A stretch of DNA of 39,817 bases, taken from contig LGFT01000030.1 in NCBI GenBank assembly GCA_001509375.1, forward strand, positions 1 through 39,817. Direction: 5' to 3'. Numbering within the stretch: the stretch's first letter is position 1; each line of letters starts with the position of its first letter. This stretch comes from Methanothrix harundinacea. Lineage in GTDB: Archaea; Halobacteriota; Methanosarcinia; Methanotrichales; Methanotrichaceae. The notes under the pieces were generated by a model, which ran no database searches, was not told the DNA's origin, and worked only from the letters and a program-made list of their open reading frames with translations. Of this stretch, positions 17,349 through 26,094 are shown one piece after another. A program made the translations under genes and the position numbers.

Positions 17349-18881
17349 TTGAAAGTTTTTGTGGATGGAGCGGAGATCTCCCTCAATGATGGGGCGATCC
17401 TTAAAGACGCCCTCGACGTTGGAGGCGTCGCCCCGCCTCCTGAAGGTGCCATCATAGGGATAGTCAAGGGTCGGGAGGAGGAGGCGAAAGAGACCAACTC
17501 TTATTGGCTCAACACCACCAAAGGAAAGCTTAGGATCGAGCTTCTCGATACCGGGATCCAGGAGGCTTGGCACAAAGCCGTAGACCAGATCTCGGGGCTC
17601 AAGGTCAGGTGGAGCGACGGTGCAGCCGTAGCCTTTGGGCCGTTGTCGACTAGAATCGCCCCCACCAGAAGAGAGCATGAGTACGACAGGTGGGAGGTGG
17701 TCTTTGGCGCCAGCGGTTTTGAGGCCGATAAGGCCCAGATCGTCTTCGCGAGGAAGAGGCACTCTGCGGCTTACGGCGCTCCCGCCGAAAATCGGGGCGT
17801 ATTCGCCTCGGTGGTGGGGGGGAAAGACCTCCTCTATCGTCTTGATATGGGCGATGAGATCTTGGATGCTGAGCCGATCGTGGAGTGGGCTGCCCTCTCA
17901 GACAAGATGGCGACCCAGGACCTCTCCCTTCCTCTCGCCGACGGGATGGAGATCTACACCAGAATAGAGGTGGACCTGATCGAGGCGGCTCCCGAAGGGT
18001 CCGAATTCTTTTTGGCTGCAACGAGGGACCGGGTTTTTGCGGTCGATGGCATCTCCAGCTCCTACGCGTCATCTGATATTTTGATGGGCGAGCGGATCGA
18101 GTTTGAGAACCGCGAGCCTAGAGCTGAGGGCGTTGTCACCATACGGACTCAGGGGAGGGGCTTGGGGAGAATATTCATCTATAAGGCGGACCGGACATCC
18201 ATCCCCTCTCACTCTGTGGTGGGAAAGGTCACCTCCGGCATGGATCTGGTTAAGCTCGCCGAGCCCGGCACGAAGCTGGCGACGAAGGTCAAGCCCGAGA
18301 GGATCATGCTCATGGGCCTCTCCCTCAACGAGGCCGAGAAGATAGCTGAGGAGCGCGGCATAGGTTTCGAGGTCGAGGGCTACACTGGGGATGATGCTGT
18401 GGTGGTGGAGCAGAGGCCTGTCACCACCATGCAGATCATAAAAGTGGGGCAGGTCGTGGTCACAACGATCCCGGCCGACCGGATGGTGGCGATCGAGCTT
18501 TACGACGACTTGGCCCCGAAATCCCTCGACTACTTCAGGCACGTTGTGGGCTTGAAAGAGAAACCCGTAGGGCCGCTTCCCGTCTACTTCGTCTACGAGA
18601 ATACCGTCCTCTTCAAGCCGGTGATCGCGGCCACCAGCTACAAGGAGATCCTCCCCGAAAACAAGCCGACAGGCGTCGTCAAGGCAGGAGAGATCGGAGT
18701 CACCAACCAGGCCGCCAAGAACGCCGGCCTTATAGGCGTGAAGCTGGAGGACGACTCGAAGTACGGCCCCTCGGGAGAGAAGTTCTTGGCGACGAACATC
18801 GTGGGTCGGATCCTCGATCTGGAGAAGCTCCGGGACGTCGAGGAGGAGGAAACCGTCTACGTTCTGGAGGTGCGAAAGTGA
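17349..18881 (+). CDS. mmp3: Methanogenesis marker protein 3
   Basis: A 510-residue protein matching methanogenesis marker 3 (UPF0288), with cyclophilin-like regions. The N-terminal part is ubiquitin-like (LKVFVDGAEISLNDGAILKD) and the C-terminal half contains DRMVAIELYDDLAPKSLDYF, typical of a cyclophilin-type barrel. It is translated from a TTG following AGTTAAC. It belongs to the protein complex that activates methyl-CoM reductase. It directly follows atwA and overlaps mmp6 by 4 bp. Confidence 0.9.
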   Translation: MKVFVDGAEISLNDGAILKDALDVGGVAPPPEGAIIGIVKGREEEAKETNSYWLNTTKGKLRIELLDTGIQEAWHKAVDQISGLKVRWSDGAAVAFGPLSTRIAPTRREHEYDRWEVVFGASGFEADKAQIVFARKRHSAAYGAPAENRGVFASVVGGKDLLYRLDMGDEILDAEPIVEWAALSDKMATQDLSLPLADGMEIYTRIEVDLIEAAPEGSEFFLAATRDRVFAVDGISSSYASSDILMGERIEFENREPRAEGVVTIRTQGRGLGRIFIYKADRTSIPSHSVVGKVTSGMDLVKLAEPGTKLATKVKPERIMLMGLSLNEAEKIAEERGIGFEVEGYTGDDAVVVEQRPVTTMQIIKVGQVVVTTIPADRMVAIELYDDLAPKSLDYFRHVVGLKEKPVGPLPVYFVYENTVLFKPVIAATSYKEILPENKPTGVVKAGEIGVTNQAAKNAGLIGVKLEDDSKYGPSGEKFLATNIVGRILDLEKLRDVEEEETVYVLEVRK

Positions 18882-19303
18882 AGTCTACCAAGTACGTGGT
18901 GACGAGTCAGGACTCCGACGTCCTCCCCTCTGACATCGCTCTCAAGATCTACGAGCTCGGTCGGGAGATTAACGTCAAAGAGACCTGTTTTGGCGTCATC
19001 ATAGACGGCGATGAGGAGGAGATCGAGGCGACGGTGAAGGAGATCAGGGCGATGGATCCCAGCAACATCTTCATTAAAGACCGAGGATTTCCGCCCGGGG
19101 ATCCCAGAAGGTGTCGGGGCCACCGCGGCGGCGGGGCGAGGCCCGGCTTTTACATGATGCAGCACGAGTCTGAGATCCTGCCTCTGATATCCCGGGGCCT
19201 CGACGCCGAGGCGAAAGGAGAAGAAGTTCCCCCAGAGATCGGGACGAAGAAGCGGCCCAGCTTGGAGGAGATGGAAGAGATGATAAAAGAGGAGTTTTCT
19301 TGA
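18878..19303 (+). CDS. mmp6: Methanogenesis marker protein 6
   Basis: A 141-residue protein of the marker 6 family, identified from order and from segments such as KYVVTSQDSDVLPSDIALKI and GVIIDGDEEEIEATVKEIRA. The conserved RGFPPGDPRRCRGHRGGGAR near residues 69-88 contains the only well-placed Cys/His. The start is GTG, overlapping mmp3. It is a part of the MCR activation complex known from other methanogens; no enzyme activity can be read from the sequence. Confidence 0.88.
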   Translation: MKSTKYVVTSQDSDVLPSDIALKIYELGREINVKETCFGVIIDGDEEEIEATVKEIRAMDPSNIFIKDRGFPPGDPRRCRGHRGGGARPGFYMMQHESEILPLISRGLDAEAKGEEVPPEIGTKKRPSLEEMEEMIKEEFS

Positions 19304-19312
19304 GGTTGGCTC

Positions 19313-19750
19313 ATGGTTAAAGTCATGGTATATCCTCCCACCAGCATGATTCTGGCAGATCTCGTCGAGAGGACCGGCCACGAGGCGCTGGTGGTATCAA
19401 AAGAGGTCAGAAAGAAGGTCAATACCCCCGGTCTCGACTCGCCCCCCCTGAACATGACCCCAGAGGATCCAAAGAAGGGGCTGAAGTATGCCGCCGTCGA
19501 TGTTCCCTCTGGGGTGAGGGGAAGGATGTCCCTTCTGGGGCCGATGATCGAGGAGGCGGATGCCGCCATCGTCATAAGAGGCGATGACTGCACCCTGGGG
19601 TGCACCGGCTGCGCCAGGACCAACGAGCTGACCCGCTTTCTCCTCAAAACGAAAAGGATTCCCCTCCTGGAGCTGAAATATCCCGAGGACGAATTTCAGG
19701 CGAAACAGTTCGTCCACAAAATACGAGAGTTTCTGGAGGGTTTGAATTGA
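19313..19750 (+). CDS. mmp5: Methanogenesis marker protein 5
   Basis: A 145-residue protein of the marker 5 family. It contains [20 protein letters not shown] (around residues 83-102), a CxxxCxxC group able to bind a metal or an iron-sulfur cluster. It is separated from mmp6 by 9 bp and its stop overlaps the start of mmp15 (TTGA). Role by association: assembly or function of the MCR activation complex. Confidence 0.88.
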   Translation: MVKVMVYPPTSMILADLVERTGHEALVVSKEVRKKVNTPGLDSPPLNMTPEDPKKGLKYAAVDVPSGVRGRMSLLGPMIEEADAAIVIRGDDCTLGCTGCARTNELTRFLLKTKRIPLLELKYPEDEFQAKQFVHKIREFLEGLN

Positions 19751-20973
19751 TCAGGATAGCTCAGCTCTCCTGTGGCTCCGAGTACAGTGGAGTCCAGGGG
19801 GAGCTGGAGAAAGCTGCCGAGATGGTGGGCGCGGAGCTCGTCTTCCCCGAGGTCTCTCTGGAAGATGTCCGAAATGTGGAGGAGAGGTTTGGGATCAAGG
19901 TGGCCAGCGGCGACCTCAATCTTGCCATGGCGAGAGCCACGAGGATAGTGGAGAACCCCGATCTCGCCGACGCCGTATTCGTCGCGACCTGTTTTCGGTG
20001 CGCCGAAGGCGCCATAGTCAGAAGCGAGATCCGAAAGTACATCCACGAGAACTCGCGGATCCCCGTCCTCAGCTACTCCTTCACCGAGAGGACGACCGCC
20101 GAGACGCTTCTGACCAGGATGGAAGCCCTCGTCACCACGGCCAAGTTCAAGGGGCTCCTGGCCCGGGAGAGGCAGACCGGCCTCACCGCAGGGATCGATT
20201 CGGGCTCGACGACCACGAAGGCCGTTGTTATGAGGGACAATGAGGTGATAGGTACCGGCTGGGTTCCCACCACTGAGGTAATAAAGAGCGCCGAGGACGC
20301 CTACAACGCCGCTCTGGAATCGGCTGGCGTAAAGAAGGAGGAGATCCAGGGGCTGGGGACGACCGGATATGGCCGTCACCTGGTGGGCAAGGAGTTCGGG
20401 GCGAAGCTTATCCAAGAGGAGATCACTGTCAACTCCAAAGGTGCGGTGTTCCTTGCGGACGCCCAGAGGGGCGAAGCCACGGTGATCGATATCGGGGGGA
20501 TGGACAACAAAGCGATTTCCGTCCAGGACGGGATCCCGGGAACCTTTACCATGGGCGGGATCTGCGCTGGGGCTTCGGGCAGGTTTTTGGAGCTGACGGC
20601 GCGGCGTCTCGGTGTGGAGATAACGGAGCTTGGAAAGCTCGCCATGAAGGGGGATCACCAGAAAGTGCCCATGAACAGCTACTGCATCGTCTTCGGAACC
20701 CAGTCCCTGGTGAACAGCCTCTCGGCAGGAAGCAGGCCCGAGGACGTGGCGATGGCCGCCTGCCATAGCGTCGCAGAGCAGGTATTCGAGCAGCAGCTCC
20801 AGGAGGTGGAGGTGAAGGAGCCGGTGATCATGGTGGGCGGAACCGCTTTGATCGAGGGGCTCCCCCGGGCCATGGAGCAGCTTTTGGGCCTCAAGGTTAT
20901 GGTTCCCGAGTACGCCCAGTACATCGGCTGCGTTGGAGCGAGCCTTCTCGTCTCGGGCCTCGTGGAGGATTGA
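19747..20973 (+). CDS. mmp15: Methanogenesis marker protein 15 (BcrAD/HgdC-type ATPase)
   Basis: A 408-residue protein beginning at the TTG that overlaps the mmp5 stop, with GGAGG upstream, [20 protein letters not shown]. The frame runs open further upstream only as a shadow of mmp5. An N-terminal region of about 150 residues has [13 protein letters not shown]. It is followed by an actin-fold ATPase of the 2-hydroxyacyl-CoA dehydratase activator type: phosphate loop [14 protein letters not shown] and cluster ligand region [13 protein letters not shown]. Such activators couple ATP hydrolysis to low-potential electron transfer, fitting reductive activation of F430. Confidence 0.93.
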   Translation: MIRIAQLSCGSEYSGVQGELEKAAEMVGAELVFPEVSLEDVRNVEERFGIKVASGDLNLAMARATRIVENPDLADAVFVATCFRCAEGAIVRSEIRKYIHENSRIPVLSYSFTERTTAETLLTRMEALVTTAKFKGLLARERQTGLTAGIDSGSTTTKAVVMRDNEVIGTGWVPTTEVIKSAEDAYNAALESAGVKKEEIQGLGTTGYGRHLVGKEFGAKLIQEEITVNSKGAVFLADAQRGEATVIDIGGMDNKAISVQDGIPGTFTMGGICAGASGRFLELTARRLGVEITELGKLAMKGDHQKVPMNSYCIVFGTQSLVNSLSAGSRPEDVAMAACHSVAEQVFEQQLQEVEVKEPVIMVGGTALIEGLPRAMEQLLGLKVMVPEYAQYIGCVGASLLVSGLVED

Positions 20974-20974
20974 G

Positions 20975-21550
20975 ATGGAGATGGACCCCCTCGAGGTATT
21001 CGAGGTCGAGATGCCCGGCGAAGATTACGGGGCTGAGAAGTACAGGGAGATCATCCTTGATATCCTCCAGGATCTGGGGCTGATCAGGTCCATAGGGAGG
21101 CTCTACGTCTATGTCGATATAAAGGCGCCCTACTTCGCCGTCTTAGGGATGATCCGGGGCAAGCAGCCTCCCTTGAAGGTCAGCGACGTAGGCGACCTGG
21201 TACAGGCTGACGGAGGGTATCAGATAACTGTGGAGGATGAGGAGCACATGGCTAACCTGATTCGGGCTCTATGGGACGCCTACGGCCGAGATAAGGTGGA
21301 GCAGCCCGAAAGGAACGTCCTCGTGGTCCTCTCGGACAAGTCTCCCGAAGATCTGGTGGTGGCAGACTTGGAGACCGAGTTCAGACGAGATCTGATGGAC
21401 GCCCTCGTCCGGATAGCTCCGGAGGGGTTTCGGAATCGTAGGAACGAAATGGGCAAAGAGAGCTTCTTCTTTTTGGCGGCGGAGGAGACGATAAAGCCCG
21501 AGATGGTCGCCGAGGCGAAGGAGAAACTCGGGGGCATGAGAGATGCTTGA
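20975..21550 (+). CDS. mmp17: Methanogenesis marker protein 17
   Basis: A 191-residue protein starting at 20975 (MEMDPLEVFEVEMPGEDYGA), one base after the mmp15 stop; an upstream in-frame start at 20933 would lie inside mmp15. It is of normal length for marker 17, with no obvious cofactor motif. It overlaps mmp7 by 8 bp. Marker 17 has been found with Mmp7, Mmp3 and McrC in a complex with component A2. Confidence 0.9.
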   Translation: MEMDPLEVFEVEMPGEDYGAEKYREIILDILQDLGLIRSIGRLYVYVDIKAPYFAVLGMIRGKQPPLKVSDVGDLVQADGGYQITVEDEEHMANLIRALWDAYGRDKVEQPERNVLVVLSDKSPEDLVVADLETEFRRDLMDALVRIAPEGFRNRRNEMGKESFFFLAAEETIKPEMVAEAKEKLGGMRDA

Positions 21551-22466
21551 CCCAGTGATGTTCACCGGCGGCGTCTACAAGCACGACCTGGTGACGGAAT
21601 TGATCGAAGACCTGGGAGGTTACCTCCTCCAGAAGAACGTCACCCAGAGCGAGATAATCCTCCTGATGCTTGTCCCTCACGATGACATGCCTGTTCTCGA
21701 GGCTATGAACAAGGAGCTCCGGGGAAAGCTGGAAAGAGCCCCCCTCGCGGGAACGGAGATCGCCGTCGTCACCCCGACCCTCGCCATCCATCACCTCCCC
21801 CACCCGGCCTGCGACGTCGCCGAGTACCTGCGGAGGCACGGGGCCAAGAGCAACATGATCGGGATGGGGCGGGGCGTCGCGAGAGAGATCTCCCAAATAG
21901 ATGAGTATGAGACCGCCCTCATCAACGAGCACGACGCCGTCGTCTTCATCTTCGGCAACTTCACAGACTGCATCCTCAAGAAGGAGCACCTCTACCAGAA
22001 CCTCTCTGTCCCGGTGATCATCACCGGCGGACCTGAGATGAAGAAGGAGGACCTCCCTTACGCCTTCGAGTACGTCCCCAATGTCGGCCGGATTGCTCAT
22101 CGGTCCCGGAAGGCGACGGAGATCGGAAGCCTCGACAACATCGTGGCGGCGGCGGGAAGAGCCCTCGACAGCGTCCGCAGCCAGATCTCAAAAGACCCCC
22201 TGACCACCACGCCTCCGAGGGTGATGGAGGCGGTGAGGGAGCAGGTGCCCGACATCACCCAGTCTCTTTCGCCGCTGCCGATCGCCCTTAACCTAAACGG
22301 CCTGAGGATAAAGCTTCCTTTCGAGGAGTACCATGAGGCAGTGGCTATGGTGACGTTCGACGAGGGGGTGACTCTGGGAGAGATCGCCAAAATCGTGCCC
22401 TCCAGGATGAAGAACTATATACTCGTTCGGATATTGCCCAATTCAGAAACCGGCTTTGTCGTCTAG
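21543..22466 (+). CDS. mmp7: Methanogenesis marker protein 7
   Basis: A 307-residue protein of the marker 7 family (MLDPVMFTGGVYKHDLVTEL; VFIFGNFTDCILKKEHLYQN). Conserved His/Cys positions such as LAIHHLPHPACDVAEYLRRH near residues 81-100 could bind a metal cluster. It is a subunit of the MCR activation complex. mcrC, often close to mmp7 and mmp17, is not in this window. Confidence 0.92.
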   Translation: MLDPVMFTGGVYKHDLVTELIEDLGGYLLQKNVTQSEIILLMLVPHDDMPVLEAMNKELRGKLERAPLAGTEIAVVTPTLAIHHLPHPACDVAEYLRRHGAKSNMIGMGRGVAREISQIDEYETALINEHDAVVFIFGNFTDCILKKEHLYQNLSVPVIITGGPEMKKEDLPYAFEYVPNVGRIAHRSRKATEIGSLDNIVAAAGRALDSVRSQISKDPLTTTPPRVMEAVREQVPDITQSLSPLPIALNLNGLRIKLPFEEYHEAVAMVTFDEGVTLGEIAKIVPSRMKNYILVRILPNSETGFVV

Positions 22467-22476
22467 GTGAGCTGAT

Positions 22477-22923
22477 ATGAGCTTTGAAGAAGATCTGGAG
22501 AGGGTCCTGGATAAGGGCAAAGAGCAGACCGCGGAGGATATGCTCGCCTCCATCGAGAAGATGTACGGCGAGGTGCCGTACATCTTTCGGTTCATGAAGG
22601 ACGAGCCCGAGCTTCTGATCACCAAGATTCTTCACAACAACGCCATCATCAGAAGCTCTCAGGCCCTGGATCTAGAGACTCAGGAGCTGATATCCATCGC
22701 CGTCGCAGCGGCGATCCGGTGTAGCCACTGCCTCAAGCTCCACATCAGGGTCGCGAAACGGATGGGGATCTCCGACGACGAGATCGGGGCCGCCCTCCTC
22801 ATCGCCGGGAACATCGCCAATGCCACCGTCCTCGCCATGGCCACAAGGGAGCTGAACGAGGAGAAGGATGCATGTCCCGTCTGCCAGGTGAGCGGCGGCA
22901 ACGGCGACCCCATGGACATCTGA
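22477..22923 (+). CDS. AhpD/carboxymuconolactone decarboxylase-family CxxC protein
   Basis: A 148-residue helical protein with the full AhpD redox signature E-x11-C-x2-C-x3-H: Glu70, Cys82, Cys85 and His89 (RCSHCLKLH). It has a second CxxC near the C-terminus (Cys133 and Cys136, CPVC). AhpD-type proteins act as thiol-disulfide oxidoreductases or peroxidase partners. It starts 10 bp after mmp7 on the same strand and probably belongs to the same transcript. A redox-protection role for MCR activation is an inference. Confidence 0.85.
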   Translation: MSFEEDLERVLDKGKEQTAEDMLASIEKMYGEVPYIFRFMKDEPELLITKILHNNAIIRSSQALDLETQELISIAVAAAIRCSHCLKLHIRVAKRMGISDDEIGAALLIAGNIANATVLAMATRELNEEKDACPVCQVSGGNGDPMDI

Positions 22924-22975
22924 TCGGCCTCTTTATCGGTCCAGATTACAGCCCAGATCACTTGCCATCTCGTCT

Positions 22976-23485
22976 TTACCCCGTCGGTCTATCAGTTCCG
23001 CCGTCTCTCAGGTTCGAATTATATTTCTCTGGGATCCTCCGGCTCTCACTCTCGTCGTTCCAGACGATGGAGCTCACCCGCCACGACCCGTCCACCTTTA
23101 CGAGCTGGATGCTGTTGATCCCGACGGTTAGAGGCTCGGGATCGTCGGGGTCGAACCTCGCCTCATAGGTGCTGAAACGGTGGGCTACCTTTCCGAAGAT
23201 GTCAGTCCTCTCTGCTACCTCCCTCTCGCTGAAGGACCTGAGGCTCCCGGCGGAGAGCTGCTCTTCGATCGCCTCGACGAACTGATAGATGGTGAAGATC
23301 AGGGGATCGTCGTTGTTGTTAATCAAGATCCCCTCCTTGATGAAGAGGCTCTTTAGCCTCGCCAGTTCCGGCTTCTCTCCCTGCCGGAAGGAGATGCATG
23401 AATATAGCGAATTCGTCAGCTCTTCGATCATCCTCAGGTCCTGGCCGCTCTCCTCAAAATCCAACTTATGCCGCCTCCAGTCCAA
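22976..23485 (-). CDS. SnoaL/NTF2-like protein
   Basis: A 169-residue soluble protein. The region YSCISFRQGEKPELARLKSL through SIQLVKVDGSWRVSSIVWND has the helix-then-curved-sheet pattern of NTF2/SnoaL-like proteins that bind small molecules (DUF4440-type). No catalytic residues can be assigned. It is convergent with the mmp block, 52 bp from its last gene. Function unknown. Confidence 0.65.
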   Translation of the reverse strand: MDWRRHKLDFEESGQDLRMIEELTNSLYSCISFRQGEKPELARLKSLFIKEGILINNNDDPLIFTIYQFVEAIEEQLSAGSLRSFSEREVAERTDIFGKVAHRFSTYEARFDPDDPEPLTVGINSIQLVKVDGSWRVSSIVWNDESESRRIPEKYNSNLRDGGTDRPTG

Positions 23486-23636
23486 ATGTCAATAGACCGA
23501 GATCGGATTTGGGGATTCCGATCGGCGTGCTAGCCTTCGACATGATCTCAGTTAAGAATCGTTGGAAAATAGAAAAGAATGGCCTCAAGAGATTGGGGGC
23601 TGGACTTCTGCCCCCTTTCAAAATCCAGAGGTCGAT

Positions 23637-23996
23637 CTAGTGCCGGTGTTCTCTGCAGGCGTTCTTGTCGGTTGCCTCTTCGAGATACCCCTCCTTCCAG
23701 TCGGAGATGGCGTCCCTGACGGTCCCCGTCGCCCCGACGAAGACCTCAATCCCGTATCCTTCAAACATCTTGACGGCCTTGGGGCCTAGGCCTCCCGTCA
23801 GCATGACGTGGGCCCCCTTGGCGGAGATGAGCTCTGGGGGAAGGCCGGTGCCTCCCATGTGCTCGCTCGTGTTTCTGATCACCTCAACGTCTCCTGAGTC
23901 GATGTCGACTATCGTGAAGGTCTCGGCACGGCCGAAGTGGGCGCATATCAGTTCATTGAGGCCCTGATCTCCCATGGTCGGAACGGCAACTTTCAT
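23637..23996 (-). CDS. NifX/NafY-like protein (dinitrogenase Fe-Mo cofactor biosynthesis family)
   Basis: A 119-residue protein with the family's ribonuclease-H-like fold: start MKVAVPTMGDQGLNELICAH, then FGRAETFTIVDIDSGDVEVI (HFGRA motif), then GAHVMLTGGLGPKAVKMFEG. The C-terminus is His- and Cys-containing (KNACREHRH). Family members carry or deliver iron-sulfur precursors of the nitrogenase cofactor; many, as here, stand far from nif genes and have unknown roles. It lies 6 bp after the next NifX-like gene on the same strand. Confidence 0.88.
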   Translation of the reverse strand: MKVAVPTMGDQGLNELICAHFGRAETFTIVDIDSGDVEVIRNTSEHMGGTGLPPELISAKGAHVMLTGGLGPKAVKMFEGYGIEVFVGATGTVRDAISDWKEGYLEEATDKNACREHRH

Positions 23997-24002
23997 CTCG
24001 TA

Positions 24003-24461
24003 TCACCAGTTTTGGCCGCCCTGTCCTCTTCCACCGCCTCGACCTCCACCACGACCTCCACCGCGACCCATCCCGCCTCCTGCGCCCATTCCCGCATGGG
24101 CGGAGACCGAGGCGGAAGAGGTTTCGGAGAACTCACCGTTCTTGAACTTCTCTATCGCTTCTCCGACGCTGCCTCCCGGGGCGAGGTAGACCTTGACCCC
24201 TGCTGCCCTCAGGGTCTCGGCGGCGTTGGGGCCGATGTTCCCCGTTATCAGGGCGCCGGCTCCGGCGTTGGCGATCGTCTGGGCCGCCTGTATCCCGGCG
24301 CCGCTTGCGGCGCTGGTTTCAAGTCGATTACCAATTTCTATCTTTTTCGATCTTCTGAAGTTCTGAGTTTCAGGTTGAAAGCCGATCTCTGGAAACTTCA
24401 GAAGCGCTGATCTCGCAGATCGTATTGTTGTTGGTTCTGGTTCGATAATATATGCGATCAT
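24003..24461 (-). CDS. NifX/NafY-like protein with abnormal N-terminus
   Basis: A 152-residue ORF. From about residue 50 it matches the NifX-like family (TSAASGAGIQAAQTIANAGA, then ALITGNIGPNAAETLRAAGV and SVGEAIEKFKNGEF), ending in a Gly/Arg tail (GRGGGRGGGRGGGRG) with GMGAGGGMGRG. The first 50 residues do not match: the expected MKIA... start and DPRFGR motif are missing and this DNA is less GC-rich. The 5' end may have been replaced, or the true start may lie inside. A perfect 11-bp inverted repeat sits in this abnormal stretch (24352-24404). Confidence 0.6.
   Translation of the reverse strand: MIAYIIEPEPTTIRSARSALLKFPEIGFQPETQNFRRSKKIEIGNRLETSAASGAGIQAAQTIANAGAGALITGNIGPNAAETLRAAGVKVYLAPGGSVGEAIEKFKNGEFSETSSASVSAHAGMGAGGGMGRGGGRGGGRGGGRGQGGQNW
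24352..24404. repeat. 11-bp inverted repeat inside the abnormal 5' end of the NifX-like gene
   Basis: CTTCTGAAGTT at 24352-24362 is mirrored exactly by AACTTCAGAAG at 24394-24404, with a 31-nt spacer. It lies just where the downstream gene stops resembling its family. It may be a remnant of a small mobile element or a hairpin in a leader RNA. Confidence 0.6.
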
Positions 24462-24528
24462 CTATTTCAAGGTTGCGCGGATATTGTCCTAATTGGCGGG
24501 CTTTTAATTTACACGCATCTCTTAATCC

Positions 24529-25917
24529 TTATGCAGCTTCTCTCTGACCCTCGCCTCCACCGGATATGCTGGCAAAGATCCCTCCAAAGGAGAGAACCGC
24601 AAAGGCGGCGAAGGTCGCCTGGGCGCTTCCAATAAAGAGGTCGATGCTCTCGGGGGCGATGGCAGTCCTCCCCATGTAGAAGGAGAAGCAGAGCATCACC
24701 ATCCCCATGCTCAGCATGTGGCCGGAGAGCCTCATCGTCCCCAGGGTCGATGAGGCGACGCCGTAGAACCGAGGCAAAACAGAGCTCATGACGGCGTTGG
24801 TGTTGGGAGACGAGAAGAGGCCTACGCCGAGGCCCAAGATCGCAAGGCTCGACAGAACAGATGCGATCGAAGTCTCTCGTCCGAGGTCGAGAAGAGTGAG
24901 GAGGCTCGCCGTCGTCAGGGCCATCCCGATGCCTGCCAGGATTTGGGGTCTCATCCTGTCGGAGAGCCAGCCCGAGAGGAGGGCGACGAAGATCATCAGG
25001 AGGGGCTGGGCTATGAGGATTAGCCCTGCATCCTGGGCGGTGAGCCCTTTGACGTACTGGAGGTAAAGGCTGAGGAGAAAGCCCACCCCGAAGGTGGCGC
25101 TGTAGTTGATCAGGGCGGCGAGGTTGGAGAAAGCGAAGGCCCTGTTCTTCCGAAAGAGGCCGATCTCCAGAAGGGGGCTCTTCGACCTCGACTCCACAAG
25201 GGCGAAGGCCACAAGCCCCAAAAGCCCCAGGAGGATCAGCCCGCACCCCGCGAGATCAGGAAGGATCGAGAAGCCGCATATTGTCGCCACCAGCGCTCCG
25301 CAGTAGAGGGCCGAGCCGAAGAGGTCGAAGCTCTCGCCCCGGGCCTCGGCCCACTCACCCTTTAGACGGAAGGCCACCAAAAGCAGCACCATCAAGCCGA
25401 CGGGCAAATTCGAGAGAAAGACAGCCCTCCAGCCGAACTGGTGGGTTAGAAACCCGCCGAGGGACGGCCCTAAAGTCAGGCCGAGATAGACGGCGGCGAC
25501 GCTCACCCCCAGGGCCTTGCCCCGCTCGCGGGCGGGGAAGGCAGAGATGAGGATGGCGGTTCCGGTCCCGAAGATCATCGCCCCTCCCATGCCTTGAGTG
25601 AACCTGAAGACGATGAGCATAGGCGCTGAGGTCGCGAGAGCGCAGAGGAGGGCCGACCCCGTATAAGTCAGGACCCCACAGGTGAAGACCCGCTTCCGCC
25701 CATGGATATCTCCGAGGCGACCGAAGGGGACGAGGAAGATCGCCGCCGCCAGGACCGCCGAGGTCGTCACCCAGCTCAAGGTCACGGCGTCGAGGGCGAA
25801 CTGGTCGCCGATCGCCGGGAGGGCGATGTTCACCGAGGAGCCCATGAAGGGGGTGAGAAAGGAGCTGGTTGCCGCCACCCCTAAGGCCGCCATCTTCTGC
25901 GAGGAGTCTTCTGTCAT
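24529..25917 (-). CDS. MFS transporter, DHA2 (EmrB/QacA-type) family
   Basis: A 462-residue, 14-helix transporter. It shows the MFS loop motif GRLGDIHGRKRVF near residue 66 and the antiporter motif region YLGLTLGPSLGGFLTHQFGW. Length and arrangement fit proton-driven drug or metabolite exporters. The substrate cannot be deduced. It is alone in its transcription unit: the CDF gene on the same strand ends 177 bp upstream. AAAAATATTT on the minus strand near 26050 is a possible promoter. Confidence 0.88.
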   Translation of the reverse strand: MTEDSSQKMAALGVAATSSFLTPFMGSSVNIALPAIGDQFALDAVTLSWVTTSAVLAAAIFLVPFGRLGDIHGRKRVFTCGVLTYTGSALLCALATSAPMLIVFRFTQGMGGAMIFGTGTAILISAFPARERGKALGVSVAAVYLGLTLGPSLGGFLTHQFGWRAVFLSNLPVGLMVLLLVAFRLKGEWAEARGESFDLFGSALYCGALVATICGFSILPDLAGCGLILLGLLGLVAFALVESRSKSPLLEIGLFRKNRAFAFSNLAALINYSATFGVGFLLSLYLQYVKGLTAQDAGLILIAQPLLMIFVALLSGWLSDRMRPQILAGIGMALTTASLLTLLDLGRETSIASVLSSLAILGLGVGLFSSPNTNAVMSSVLPRFYGVASSTLGTMRLSGHMLSMGMVMLCFSFYMGRTAIAPESIDLFIGSAQATFAAFAVLSFGGIFASISGGGEGQREAA

Positions 25918-26094
25918 CTCTGGGGCAGGGGTATGGGAGGGGGGAAGTTAAGGGTTTGTAGGTTGAGGCTGAGGATGAACGCGGGGGAATCGTTGTGAAC
26001 GTCGCTAGGCCGGTCCCTGAGTTTCATCATGAGCAACAATGCGGAAATATTTTTAGTGGGTTGTGGCGCAAGTACAATCACAAAATATCGTCGA

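Noticed and set aside
19600-19746. N-terminal extension of mmp15 upstream of 19747
   Set aside because: It overlaps mmp5 fully, is Arg/Gln-rich shadow sequence, and the family start matches [13 protein letters not shown].
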